Origin: Terriglobales bacterium
GTDB lineage: Bacteria; Acidobacteriota; Terriglobia; Terriglobales; Acidobacteriaceae
Reading direction: 5' to 3'
Length of the DNA: 64,000 bases
NCBI GenBank assembly: GCA_035651655.1
Contig: DASRFG010000011.1
Coordinates: forward strand, 17,234 to 81,233
Every line of letters begins with the position of its first letter. Position 1 is the stretch's first letter. The position numbers and the translations under genes are program-made. The notes beneath the pieces are model-generated. The model was not told the DNA's origin. It made no database searches and saw only the letters and a program-made list of their open reading frames with translations. Of the stretch, positions 9,642 to 18,225 are shown piece by piece.

Positions 9642-12440
9642 CTAGAAAGCCACGCGCAATCCCAGCTGCAATTGCCGCGCCGGAGAAATGATGTCTGTGG
9701 GCTTGCCGAAAGCTGACCCGGGATTCTGCAGGGTGCCGCAATTTATGGCGGTGGCAGAACATCCGGCATTCAACGCTCCAATGTACGACTCAGCGTCAAA
9801 ATTCGCATGATTCACCACATTGAACATGTCCACCGTGGGACTCAAGGTCACCCGCTCACCAATCTTGAAAGGCCGTGACAACCTGGTGTCCCAGATGTAG
9901 GTGGAGGCTGAACGACCGGCATTGCGCCCCACTCCCGCTGGACGGTCCTTCACGTGGCCATCTCCATTGTTGTCCAGACCGGTTGTGATGTTGAACGGTC
10001 GCCCACTCTGCATGGAGATAATGTTTGAAGTCTCGAACCCGAGCGGCAGCCTGATGATTCCGCTGAGCACGAAGCGGTGACGCGCATCGCGCAAGGTGGG
10101 GCCTTTATCAGCGAAAAGATTGTTGCTGTCCTGCGGCACTCCCGGCTCGAAAATATCGTCCGATAAGCTAACCGCTTTTGAAAGCGTGTAGGAAAGTTGG
10201 AATTGAAAGTTCTGCGTCAGGTTCTTGCGCGCGCTTACTTGCATAGCATTGTAGTGACTTATATTTGTGGTTTCGAAGCTGCTGAAGAGTCCTAGTCCGG
10301 GGAATTTTGCCGCCCCCGGGTTCAGCTCTCGGGTAATCCAACCATGCAGGCCAAGAACGTGAACGTAAGTCGCATCCAGCACTATTCCTGCCGGCAGCTG
10401 CTGTCCCACTCCGATCGAGTATTGCTCGGTATAAGGTTGGTGTACGGCGCCAGAAATCGCGAACCCACCTGGGGTCTGGGCCGCGGAAAACGCCGGATCC
10501 GATAAGCTCGGCTGCGCCGGCGTGAAAAAGCCAAACAGATACTTCACTCCATCGAAGGTCCTGTCGATGTAAGAGATTTCCCAGGGAGTCGAGTCGTAGT
10601 AGATTCCGAATCCCCCCCGCAAGACGGTGTGGCCATTACCCAGCACGTCATAAGCGAATCCAGCTCGCGGACCGAAATCCAACTTGGGTGTCTCCCTCGT
10701 GCGGCTATTAAAGAATGGTGCCAGGCCCTCCAGCGGGTGGTGGAATCCGGCATCGATAAATCCGCTCTCGTGCTCATAGCGAAGGCCCAGATTCAGCGTC
10801 AGGCGGCGGTTGACCTTCCAGTCATCCTGAACGTAGTAAGCCATCTGCCAGGTGGTCGTGCCTTTTTCTACGGTTGAGCCCAACCCTTTCAGAGCGAACG
10901 AGAGATGGCCTGGAATCGAACTGGTGCAGCTCACCGGATTTACAAAATCCGGGAGGCATTTGATCCCTGGATCATCCTGGTCAAAGATAAATACGCCATT
11001 CTTGAACAGGTCAAACAGCGCGTTGTACTTGATCCGCGGATTCAGGTCGGTACCGAATTTCAGGTTATGTACCCCGTGCCAGTTCCCCATAGTGGAGACA
11101 TCGTCGCGGAACTGCAGCCGGTCTTGCTGCACATTTTGCGGTGTAGAAGCATTCTGTCCGATTACGACCGATGGGAAACGCAGGTTGATCCCGTGGCTTG
11201 TCGGAACCAGGTTGTTAATGAATCGGTTGAAGTGCACCACAAACTGGTTCAGTGTCCGTGCAGAGGCCACCCAGGTATGGGTACCTTGCCACGAGATGTT
11301 TTCATTGGTTGCCTTCTGGAATGCGCTTGCTGCAGGGGGGCCACCAACGGAGATGTTGGGATCAATGCGCAAGCCTTCGGTCGAAGAGTTCCGCTGGAAG
11401 GTACCACGGAAACTAAAAGTCTGCGCCGCATTCAAGTGATGGTCGAATTTGGCGACCATCAGCAGGTCGCGAAATGGGGCAGGAAACGCCCCCTCAAATT
11501 GCGGAAACACACCCCCTGTGTTCACCGTCTGACTCTTCTGCTGGCGGTTTCTCTCAAAGGCAAAAAATCCAAACGTCTTGTCGTGAATGATCGGACCGCC
11601 CGCCGCGGCCCCGAACTGTTCGCGATCGAAATCCGGCTTGGTCTGCTCAAAAAATCCTCGTGCCTGCAGGTCCTTATGGCGAAACAGCAGAAATCCGCTG
11701 CCGTGCACGTCATTGGTTCCGGACTTGGTTATCACGTTGACGAACGGTCCAGAGGAATGGCCGTACTCCGCCGAAAACTGGTTGCTGATGACTTGGAATT
11801 CCTGAATGGCATCTTCCGGCACCAGCCCCACCGGCCCGCCCACGATATTGTCATTGAAGTTCCCGCCATCAATGCTGATTCCCGAACTGCGCGCCGTTGC
11901 TCCCCCTGCAACGACGCCGCCGTATAGCCTTTTCGTCGGGTCATACGAAGGAGAAGGAGCCACGCCGGGAATCAGGTTGGCGAGTTGCTGAAAGTTTCGG
12001 TCATTCACCGGCAGATCTGCAATTTGGGCCTGGCTTACGCCCTCTGCCACCTGGAACGACGAAGTATCAACCTGCGTAATTTCACTGCTGACGTTCACCT
12101 GCTCGCTCTGGCCCGCGACTTTGAGCACCAGGTTGGCAGTTAGCGTGTCCCCAACCGTCAGCACTACCTTAAGCGCCTCGTTGCTGAAGCCGCTTTTCGC
12201 GGCCCGCACTTCATATTGGCCACGCGGCAACAAGTTGAAGCGATAAAAACCTTCGCTATTCGTAGTCATCGTTCGCGACAACCCGGTTTCCAGATTGGCG
12301 GCGGTCACGTTGGCATTGGCCACCACAGCGCCCGAGGGATCGGTAACCGTACCTTGAAGATTGGACGTCACCACTTGGGCGTGAACTGCTAGGGCAAACA
12401 CGATGCAAAGGGTAGACGCGAACAGGCCTTTGGTTTTCAC
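9642..12440 (-). CDS. TonB-dependent receptor 1, Oar-like, with carboxypeptidase-regulatory domain
   Basis: Outer-membrane receptor of 932 residues. Signal peptide (MKTKGLFASTLCIVFALAVHAQ) starts at a GTG preceded by GAGAGAGG. Residues 25-110 form a CarboxypepD_reg-like Ig fold (LQGTVTDPSGAVVANANVTAAN). A plug domain follows (IADLPVNDRNFQQLANLIPGV, SIDGGNFNDN, EDAIQEFQVISNQFSAEYGHSSG), then a long beta barrel ending in Phe (LQLGLRVAF). This Oar-type architecture is abundant in Acidobacteriota and is thought to import large substrates or oligomers; the ligand is unknown. Position beside the pyrimidine cluster may be chance. A candidate promoter lies at 12504-12532. Confidence 0.93.
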   Translation of the reverse strand: MKTKGLFASTLCIVFALAVHAQVVTSNLQGTVTDPSGAVVANANVTAANLETGLSRTMTTNSEGFYRFNLLPRGQYEVRAAKSGFSNEALKVVLTVGDTLTANLVLKVAGQSEQVNVSSEITQVDTSSFQVAEGVSQAQIADLPVNDRNFQQLANLIPGVAPSPSYDPTKRLYGGVVAGGATARSSGISIDGGNFNDNIVGGPVGLVPEDAIQEFQVISNQFSAEYGHSSGPFVNVITKSGTNDVHGSGFLLFRHKDLQARGFFEQTKPDFDREQFGAAAGGPIIHDKTFGFFAFERNRQQKSQTVNTGGVFPQFEGAFPAPFRDLLMVAKFDHHLNAAQTFSFRGTFQRNSSTEGLRIDPNISVGGPPAASAFQKATNENISWQGTHTWVASARTLNQFVVHFNRFINNLVPTSHGINLRFPSVVIGQNASTPQNVQQDRLQFRDDVSTMGNWHGVHNLKFGTDLNPRIKYNALFDLFKNGVFIFDQDDPGIKCLPDFVNPVSCTSSIPGHLSFALKGLGSTVEKGTTTWQMAYYVQDDWKVNRRLTLNLGLRYEHESGFIDAGFHHPLEGLAPFFNSRTRETPKLDFGPRAGFAYDVLGNGHTVLRGGFGIYYDSTPWEISYIDRTFDGVKYLFGFFTPAQPSLSDPAFSAAQTPGGFAISGAVHQPYTEQYSIGVGQQLPAGIVLDATYVHVLGLHGWITRELNPGAAKFPGLGLFSSFETTNISHYNAMQVSARKNLTQNFQFQLSYTLSKAVSLSDDIFEPGVPQDSNNLFADKGPTLRDARHRFVLSGIIRLPLGFETSNIISMQSGRPFNITTGLDNNGDGHVKDRPAGVGRNAGRSASTYIWDTRLSRPFKIGERVTLSPTVDMFNVVNHANFDAESYIGALNAGCSATAINCGTLQNPGSAFGKPTDIISPARQLQLGLRVAF

Positions 12441-12503
12441 GGGGGGAACCTCTCTCTTTCTATTAGTAGGCCGGGAGAATGCTCTTGCTATGAAATTGGG
12501 CTA

Positions 12504-12532
12504 AGGCTAGATAAGAACGCAATCGCTGTCAA
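12504..12532 (-). promoter_or_regulatory. candidate sigma-70 promoter of TonB receptor 1
   Basis: On the minus strand TTGACA (12527-12532) is followed after 17 bases by TAGCCT (12504-12509). The -35 element is perfect and the -10 matches at 3 of 6 positions. It lies about 65 bases upstream of the receptor start. Confidence 0.5.
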
Positions 12533-12618
12533 CAGAAATCCGCCCGACATAAACACTTACAAGACGTTAGGAGAGAGATCTCATCCGTCACTTTAAACAA
12601 TCGCAACAGGCAATTGTC

Positions 12619-14010
12619 CTAGATTGATCCCTGGGTATTCCTTCGCAGAAATTGTCCATGCCCTACTCGCCCTTTAAATGAATTGTCTTCGATTACCACA
12701 TCGCCGCGACACAGCACCGTCGTCGGGGTGCCGGTCACTTTAATTCCTTCAAACATCGAGTAATCCACTCGCATGTGGTGCGTCTTTGCACTGATGGTGT
12801 GCTCGCGTTTTGGGTCGAAGATAACCAGATCGGCGTCGCTGCCCACGGCGATGGTTCCTTTTCGCGGATAAAGCCCAAAGAGTTTCGCCGGCATAGTTGA
12901 AACCAACTCTACAAAACGATTCACGCTGAACCGCCCGGCAGCTACGCCGCCGCTGTAGACCAGGCTGAGCCGGTGTTCGATTCCCGGGCCGCCGTTAGGA
13001 ATCTTCGTAAAATCACCTTTCCCCAGTTCCTTCTGTTCTTTGAAGCAGAACGGGCAGTGGTCTGTCGAGACCACCTGCAAATGGTCGCGCTGAAGGCCCG
13101 CCCACAGCTTCTCCTGGTGCCATTTTTCGCGCAGCGGCGGGGTGAACACATACTTGGCGCCTTCGAAGCCAGGAACGTCGAAGTTTTCGATCGAAAGATA
13201 AAGATATTGCGGGCAGGTCTCTGCATAGACGGGCAATCCGCGATCGCGCGCCTCGCGAACTTTTTCCAGAGCTTCATTGCAGCTCAGATGGACGATATAC
13301 ACCGGCGCGCCCGCCATTTCTGCCAAAGCAATCGCCCGCGCCGTAGCTTCTGCCTCGGCGGTGGTCGGCCGGGTGAGCGCATGATATTTAGGCGCGGTCT
13401 TGCCCTCTGCCAGAGCCTGCTTAACGATTACATCAATCGCGCCGCCATTCTCCGCGTGCATGCAAACCATCGCCCCCTGCTTCGCGGCAGCCTGAAAAGC
13501 TTTGAAGATGCTGGCGTCATCTAGCATGAAAACGCCGGGATACGCCATGAACAGCTTGAAGCTGGTCACGCCTTCGCGCACCAAAGCCTTCATCTCTTCG
13601 AGACGCGCGTCCGGCAGATCGGTGATGATGCAGTGGAAGGCATAATCGCAGACTGCTTTGGATGAGGCCTTCGCCATCCACGTATCGAATGCAGTTCGCA
13701 GCGACTGCCCCTTGTACTGGATCGCAAAATCAATCAGCGTCGTGGTGCCCCCGAAGGCTGCCGCCCGCGTTCCCGTCTCGAAATCGTCAGCGCTGGTTGT
13801 TCCTCCGAACGGCATGTCCAGGTGGGTGTGGACATCAATTCCGCCCGGCATCACGTATTTACCCGGCGCATCTATCACCCGGCGAGCATTGTTGGCCGGC
13901 AGCTCCTTCGCAATCGCCGAGACTTTGCCATCCGCGATCCCAACATCTGCAAGATAGCTGTCTGACGCGTTAACCACGGTTCCGCCTCGAATGAGGCTAT
14001 CGAAAGCCAT
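12619..14010 (-). CDS. hydA: dihydropyrimidinase / D-hydantoinase
   Basis: Cyclic amidohydrolase, 463 residues, that opens dihydrouracil/dihydrothymine or 5-substituted hydantoins to N-carbamoyl amino acids. All metal ligands of the binuclear centre are visible: H61 and H63 (DVHTHLD), the carboxylated lysine K152 (SFKLFMAYPG), H185 (CMHAENG), H241 (YIVHLSC) and D317 (STDHCPF). Length matches the family. It is divergent from the LLM flavoenzyme gene with 77 bases between them; the permease and carbamoyl hydrolase genes follow within 4 kb. The set agrees with the reductive pyrimidine pathway. Whether dihydrouracil or another hydantoin is the physiological substrate cannot be decided here. Confidence 0.95.
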   Translation of the reverse strand: MAFDSLIRGGTVVNASDSYLADVGIADGKVSAIAKELPANNARRVIDAPGKYVMPGGIDVHTHLDMPFGGTTSADDFETGTRAAAFGGTTTLIDFAIQYKGQSLRTAFDTWMAKASSKAVCDYAFHCIITDLPDARLEEMKALVREGVTSFKLFMAYPGVFMLDDASIFKAFQAAAKQGAMVCMHAENGGAIDVIVKQALAEGKTAPKYHALTRPTTAEAEATARAIALAEMAGAPVYIVHLSCNEALEKVREARDRGLPVYAETCPQYLYLSIENFDVPGFEGAKYVFTPPLREKWHQEKLWAGLQRDHLQVVSTDHCPFCFKEQKELGKGDFTKIPNGGPGIEHRLSLVYSGGVAAGRFSVNRFVELVSTMPAKLFGLYPRKGTIAVGSDADLVIFDPKREHTISAKTHHMRVDYSMFEGIKVTGTPTTVLCRGDVVIEDNSFKGRVGHGQFLRRNTQGSI

Positions 14011-14087
14011 GATCCTCCTCAGATGAAAAGTCGCGCATGCATTTTATGCTAACCTGCTTTCCTTAAGCGCAACCTCCGGAACAAGCC

Positions 14088-15116
14088 ATGAAATTCGGCT
14101 TCACTTTAAAACCCGATCTTTCCGTGGAGCGCATCATCGGCCTTACCCGGCAGGCCGAGAAGGCAGGCTTTGAATACGGCTGGATATTCGACTCGCATGT
14201 TCTGTGGAAGGAACCGTATCCGCTGCTGACGCTGATGGCCAGCAACAGCCGCTCTCTGCGATTGGGCACGTGCGTGACCAATCCTGCGGTGCGCGACATC
14301 ACTGTCACCGCCAGTCTCTTTGCCACCCTGAACTTGATTTCGGGCGGCCGCATGGAACTGGGCATTGGACGCGGCGACAGCTCGCGCCGAGTACTGGGAA
14401 AACCGCCGGTGACATCCGCGCACCTCGAAGAAGCTGTGCGCACATTTCGCGACTTGACCGGCGGTCGTGAGATCAACTACGAGGGTCAACCTACGCGCAT
14501 TACCTGGGCCGAGGGCTCGCCTCCAGTGTGGATCGCGGGCTACGGCCCGAAGGTCTTGAATCTTGCAGGCCGCATTGCCGACGGCGTAATCCTGCAGTTC
14601 GCCGATCCCGACCTTATTTCCTGGTGCGTCGGCTTTGTCCGCCAGGGAGCTCGCGAAGCTGGTCGCGATCCGGCAAAGATCGAAATCATGGCCGCGGCGC
14701 CGGCGTGGCTTTCTAGCGATCTCCCGGCAGCGCGTGATCGCGTGCGCTGGTTTCCGGCGCTGGTCTCCAATCACGTGGTTGATCTCATCTCCCGCTACAA
14801 ACCCGAAGAGTTGCCAAGTTCGCTCACCGCCTACGTGCGCAACCGTGAAGGCTACGATTATCGTCACCACTGCGAAGTGGACAGCGACAACAAGAGCTTT
14901 GTTTCCGATGATGTGGTTGACCGGTTTTGCCTGGTTGGTCCCGCGAAAGATCAAATTGCCAAGCTGCGGCAACTTGAAAAGGTAGGAGTCACACAGTTCA
15001 ACCTTTACTTGATGTCAGGAGAGGAAGAGAAAGCGCTGGACCAGTTCAGCCGTGAGGTTGTTAGTACCTTTCAGAAACAGCCCGCAGCCAAGACGGCCTC
15101 GCGCAAGCCGGCATAG
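14088..15116 (+). CDS. LLM-class flavin-dependent oxidoreductase of a pyrimidine/hydantoin cluster
   Basis: Luciferase-like (LLM) TIM-barrel protein, 342 residues, expected to use FMN or F420. Family text includes MKFGFTLKPDLSVERIIGLTRQAEKAGF at the start, FDSHVLWKEPYPLLTLMA, SGGRMELGIGRGDSSRR and a phosphate-loop-like PPVWIAGYGPKVLNLAGRIADGVIL. From memory it matches a subfamily repeatedly found beside dihydropyrimidinase genes (the CPS_4043-like group); the database name was not checked. No dihydropyrimidine dehydrogenase is present in the window, so this enzyme could perform a redox step on the ring. RutA, which opens the uracil ring, is also an LLM protein but belongs to a different branch. 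The substrate remains unknown. Confidence 0.88.
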   Translation: MKFGFTLKPDLSVERIIGLTRQAEKAGFEYGWIFDSHVLWKEPYPLLTLMASNSRSLRLGTCVTNPAVRDITVTASLFATLNLISGGRMELGIGRGDSSRRVLGKPPVTSAHLEEAVRTFRDLTGGREINYEGQPTRITWAEGSPPVWIAGYGPKVLNLAGRIADGVILQFADPDLISWCVGFVRQGAREAGRDPAKIEIMAAAPAWLSSDLPAARDRVRWFPALVSNHVVDLISRYKPEELPSSLTAYVRNREGYDYRHHCEVDSDNKSFVSDDVVDRFCLVGPAKDQIAKLRQLEKVGVTQFNLYLMSGEEEKALDQFSREVVSTFQKQPAAKTASRKPA

Positions 15117-15286
15117 TCAGACGCGTTTAGAGAGTCCCAAACACCTCCGCCTCAGAAACTCGGGCCCATCTCTGTAAGCTCTCGTGTGTTCGAAACTCCC
15201 GTGGCGCTCGACATTCCAAACGTGCTTATATTACGGTTCAACAACTGTCCACACCAGCCCTCGACCAGAGTTCAGGAGGCGGCCCC

Positions 15287-15598
15287 ATGATTAAGGTCAC
15301 CGTGATGTATCCCAACAGTGAAGGCGGTACCTTTAACATGGATTACTACTGCAAGAAACACATCGCCATGGTTCAACGGCTCCTCGGCAAGGCGTTGAAA
15401 GGTGTAGCGGTGGAGCAAGGCATCGGCGGCATGGAGCCAGGATCGTGCCCCGCGTTTCTAGCAATCGGTCAACTGCTTTTCGATTCTGTCGACGCTTTTC
15501 GGTCGAGCTTCGCCCCACACGCACAGGAGATTGTTGGCGATATTCCAAATTACACGAACTCCCGTCCGACTATTCAGATCAGCGATGTGAAGCTGTAG
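15287..15598 (+). CDS. EthD-family small dimeric alpha/beta-barrel protein
   Basis: EthD-domain protein, 103 residues, cytoplasmic. It begins MIKVTVMYPNSEGGTFNMDYYCKKHIAMV, where the F-x-x-x-Y-Y-x-x-x-H-x-x-x-V pattern is the domain hallmark, and it ends with PNYTNSRPTIQISDV. A strong AGGAGG site precedes the ATG. Relatives include decarboxylases, dehydratases and proteins of unknown role linked to oxygenases or oxidoreductases. It follows the LLM gene by 170 bases and overlaps the 3' end of the permease gene on the other strand by 20 bases. A role in the pyrimidine cluster is inferred from position only. Confidence 0.85.
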   Translation: MIKVTVMYPNSEGGTFNMDYYCKKHIAMVQRLLGKALKGVAVEQGIGGMEPGSCPAFLAIGQLLFDSVDAFRSSFAPHAQEIVGDIPNYTNSRPTIQISDVKL

Positions 15599-17072
15599 GG
15601 ACGTGGCCGACCGCCTCCCCGCGCATCACCGCCCAATAGACCACAAACGCTATTCCGAATCCCACGAACCAGGAATAATCGTAGAGCACTCTGATTGACG
15701 GGACCACTAATCCCACCAGGGCCAGCCCCGATCCCAAAGCCAGCGCGACCACGGCTCGCCAGTTAATTCCGCCGGAATATTCGTATGCTCCCCCGCGCAA
15801 ATAAAGATCATCAACCGCCAACTCTCGGCGGCGAATAATGAAGTAATCGCAAATCATGATTCCCGCCACTGGGCCGAGAAACGCGGCGTAACCTCCCAGC
15901 CAGCCCAGAATGAAGGTCTTGTAGTTGGCCAGCAGCTTCCACGGCATCATGGCAATCCCGGCGAAGCATGTGATCACGCCACCGGTGCGAAAGCTGATCA
16001 GCCGCGGCCGCAGATTGGAGAAATCATTCGCCGGCGAAACCACATTGGCGCCGATGTTGACGTTGAGCGTGGCCAGCAAAATCGCCAGCAGCGCAATCAC
16101 CACTGCGATCGGCGAATGAAAGCGGCTCAAAAGTTGTACCGGGTCCCATATCGCGGTCCCATAGATCACAACGGTAGCCGAGGTCACGGCAATGCCGATA
16201 AATGAATACAGCGTCATGGTTGCGGGCAGCGCGATTGCCTGACCGATCGCCTGCTGTCGCAATGAACGCGAAAAGCGCGTGAAATCCGGGATATTTAGCG
16301 ACACCGTTGCCCAGAAACCAACCGTCCCATTCAGCGCCGGGATGAGAAATTTCAGAAACTCCGAAGTGGTCTGGAAGCGGGAAGGCGCGCCTAGCATTGG
16401 CCCAAATCCGCCTGCTGCTCGATAAGCCCACAACAAAAGTGCTATGCCTACGGCCAGCAACACCGGAGCGCTCACGCCTTGCAGAAAGCGGATGTACTCG
16501 ATGCCTTTCAAGATCACAGCCAGATTGATGATCCAGAACGCGAAAAAGCAGATTCCTGTGGCGTGCGGCACGTTTCTCCACGACGGCCAGAGCGTCGCAA
16601 TTAGAGTATTGATGGCCTCGCCGCCGATCCAGGTCTGAATCCCGAACCAGCCGCACGCCACTAATGCCCGCAGCAGGGCAGCGATGTTCGCTCCCAGCAC
16701 GCCGAATGGTGCACGAGCCAGCACCGGAAATGGAATTCCATACTTCGCGCCGGGATGCGAATTCAGCAGCATCGGCGCCAGCACGATGCAGTTGCCGACG
16801 AACACCGTGAGCACCGCCTGCTTCCAGTCCATCCCGCCCTGAATCATGCTGGCTGCCAGCATGTACGTCAGGATGTTCACCGACATCGAAATCCACAGTG
16901 CGGCGTAGTTGTATGTGCCCCAGGTGCGACGCTCAGGCGGTACCGGCGCCAGATCAGGGTTGTAGAGCGGACTGCTCTCGATGCTCCTCTTAGCGGGGTT
17001 CGACGCAGCCGCAGAACTTTGGGTGCCGGACATGGTCTCGAATGTGACCGACATGGTAAATCCAGTGGCCAC
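15579..17072 (-). CDS. NCS1-family nucleobase/hydantoin permease
   Basis: Inner-membrane cation symporter of the NCS1 family, up to 497 residues, with about 12 hydrophobic segments. Typical blocks are LYNPDLAPVPPERRTWGTYNYAALWISMSVNI before and in helix 1, GAKYGIPFPVLARAPFG, and ACGWFGIQTWIGGEAI in the helix 3 region; the latter Trp/Gln positions line the substrate site in the known hydantoin transporter. Expected cargo is uracil, allantoin or a hydantoin. The start is uncertain: GTG at 17072, ATG at 17054 and ATG at 17033 all precede the conserved part. Neighbouring catabolic genes suggest it supplies the dihydropyrimidinase pathway. The 3' end overlaps the convergent EthD gene. Confidence 0.93.
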   Translation of the reverse strand: MATGFTMSVTFETMSGTQSSAAASNPAKRSIESSPLYNPDLAPVPPERRTWGTYNYAALWISMSVNILTYMLAASMIQGGMDWKQAVLTVFVGNCIVLAPMLLNSHPGAKYGIPFPVLARAPFGVLGANIAALLRALVACGWFGIQTWIGGEAINTLIATLWPSWRNVPHATGICFFAFWIINLAVILKGIEYIRFLQGVSAPVLLAVGIALLLWAYRAAGGFGPMLGAPSRFQTTSEFLKFLIPALNGTVGFWATVSLNIPDFTRFSRSLRQQAIGQAIALPATMTLYSFIGIAVTSATVVIYGTAIWDPVQLLSRFHSPIAVVIALLAILLATLNVNIGANVVSPANDFSNLRPRLISFRTGGVITCFAGIAMMPWKLLANYKTFILGWLGGYAAFLGPVAGIMICDYFIIRRRELAVDDLYLRGGAYEYSGGINWRAVVALALGSGLALVGLVVPSIRVLYDYSWFVGFGIAFVVYWAVMRGEAVGHVPTASHR

Positions 17073-17237
17073 TCACCCAACGAAGATTTTTATGACGAGT
17101 ATTTCAGATCCCTATGGCAGCGGCATCTGCTCGAGATCCGAGAACACGTCGAGTAGCGGAGGGGGTGAGATTCAGTACAGCCCTAAGCGGAGGGCATTTT
17201 AGACAAGTCTCTTCCAACCAAGAAGACGAAGAAATAC

Positions 17238-18143
17238 TTAATCCGCCGCGGCCGCTTTTCCGCTTGTCTTGCCGGTTTGCGCGGTGATCGCATCGTACGT
17301 CTCCGGCCGCCGATCGCGGAAGAACTGCCAGACTTTGCGCACCTCGGTAATCATATCGAGATCGAGATCGGCGACCAGAACTTCATCTTTGTTGCGGCTC
17401 GCTTGGGCAACAATTTTCCCGCGCGGATTACAGAAATAACTCTTGCCGTAGAATTCGCCGATGCTCCACGGCTTCTCTTCGCCCACGCGATTGATCGCGC
17501 CCACGAAATAGCCGTTGGCGACGGCGTGAGCCGGCTGCTCCAGCTCCCATAAATATTCGGACAGCCCGGCCACCGTGGCCGACGGATTGAAAACAATCTC
17601 CGCCCCATTTAATCCTAAGATGCGCGCGCCTTCGGGGAAGTGACGGTCATAGCAAATGTAAACTCCTACGCGCGCATATTTAGTGTCGAAAACCTCATAT
17701 CCCATGTCCCCCGGCGTGAAATAAAACTTTTCCCAGAAACCAGGATGGCAGTGCGGGATGTGATGCTTACGATATTTCCCTAGGTATTTTCCATCGGCAT
17801 CAATCACTGCGGCGGTATTGAAGTACAAGCCGGGCATCTGCTCCTCATACACCGGCACAACCATCACCATCTGGTGGCGTTTGGCCAACTGCTGCATCGC
17901 CTTCAGGGTGGGGCCACCGGGCACCGGCTCGGCCATCTCGTACCAGCGCTCGTTTTGCTCCGCGCAAAAATACGGACCATAGAACAGCTCCTGCAGACAG
18001 AGGACCTTCACCTTCTTCCGCGCGGCCTGCTCAATCAGCGAGAAGTGCTTCTTCATCATCGCTTTCTTAATGTCTTCCAGCGAATGGTCGGCCCCCAGGG
18101 CGTTGCTCGCCTGGATCAGCCCACAGCGCACGATTCGTGGCAT
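17238..18143 (-). CDS. nitrilase-superfamily N-carbamoyl amide hydrolase (beta-ureidopropionase-like)
   Basis: Carbon-nitrogen hydrolase, 301 residues, cytoplasmic. The catalytic triad is visible: E52 (CLQELFYGPYF), K126 (KYRKHHIPH) and C164 (VYICYDRHFPEGARILGLNGAE). The GPYF segment and the EKFYFTPGD loop resemble N-carbamoyl-beta-alanine or N-carbamoylputrescine hydrolases. With the dihydropyrimidinase product as substrate it would release an amino acid, ammonia and carbon dioxide, completing reductive pyrimidine breakdown. It is upstream of the NCS1 permease gene on the same strand (165-base gap). Substrate preference between ureidopropionate and other carbamoyl amines cannot be settled from sequence. 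Confidence 0.92.
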   Translation of the reverse strand: MPRIVRCGLIQASNALGADHSLEDIKKAMMKKHFSLIEQAARKKVKVLCLQELFYGPYFCAEQNERWYEMAEPVPGGPTLKAMQQLAKRHQMVMVVPVYEEQMPGLYFNTAAVIDADGKYLGKYRKHHIPHCHPGFWEKFYFTPGDMGYEVFDTKYARVGVYICYDRHFPEGARILGLNGAEIVFNPSATVAGLSEYLWELEQPAHAVANGYFVGAINRVGEEKPWSIGEFYGKSYFCNPRGKIVAQASRNKDEVLVADLDLDMITEVRKVWQFFRDRRPETYDAITAQTGKTSGKAAAAD

Positions 18144-18225
18144 CGGGTACCTCCGGAAGGGAACTATCGAGGCAGAAACTATAGCAGAGGAGCGAGCGCG
18201 CTAGCGCCGGCGTGGCATCCAGCAA

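Noticed and set aside
10905..11927. 340-codon open frame antisense to TonB receptor 1
   Set aside because: No start signal, no recognised family, and it lies opposite a strongly conserved receptor gene.
14106..14972. 288-codon open frame antisense to the LLM gene
   Set aside because: Shadow frame; composition and motifs do not look like a protein family.
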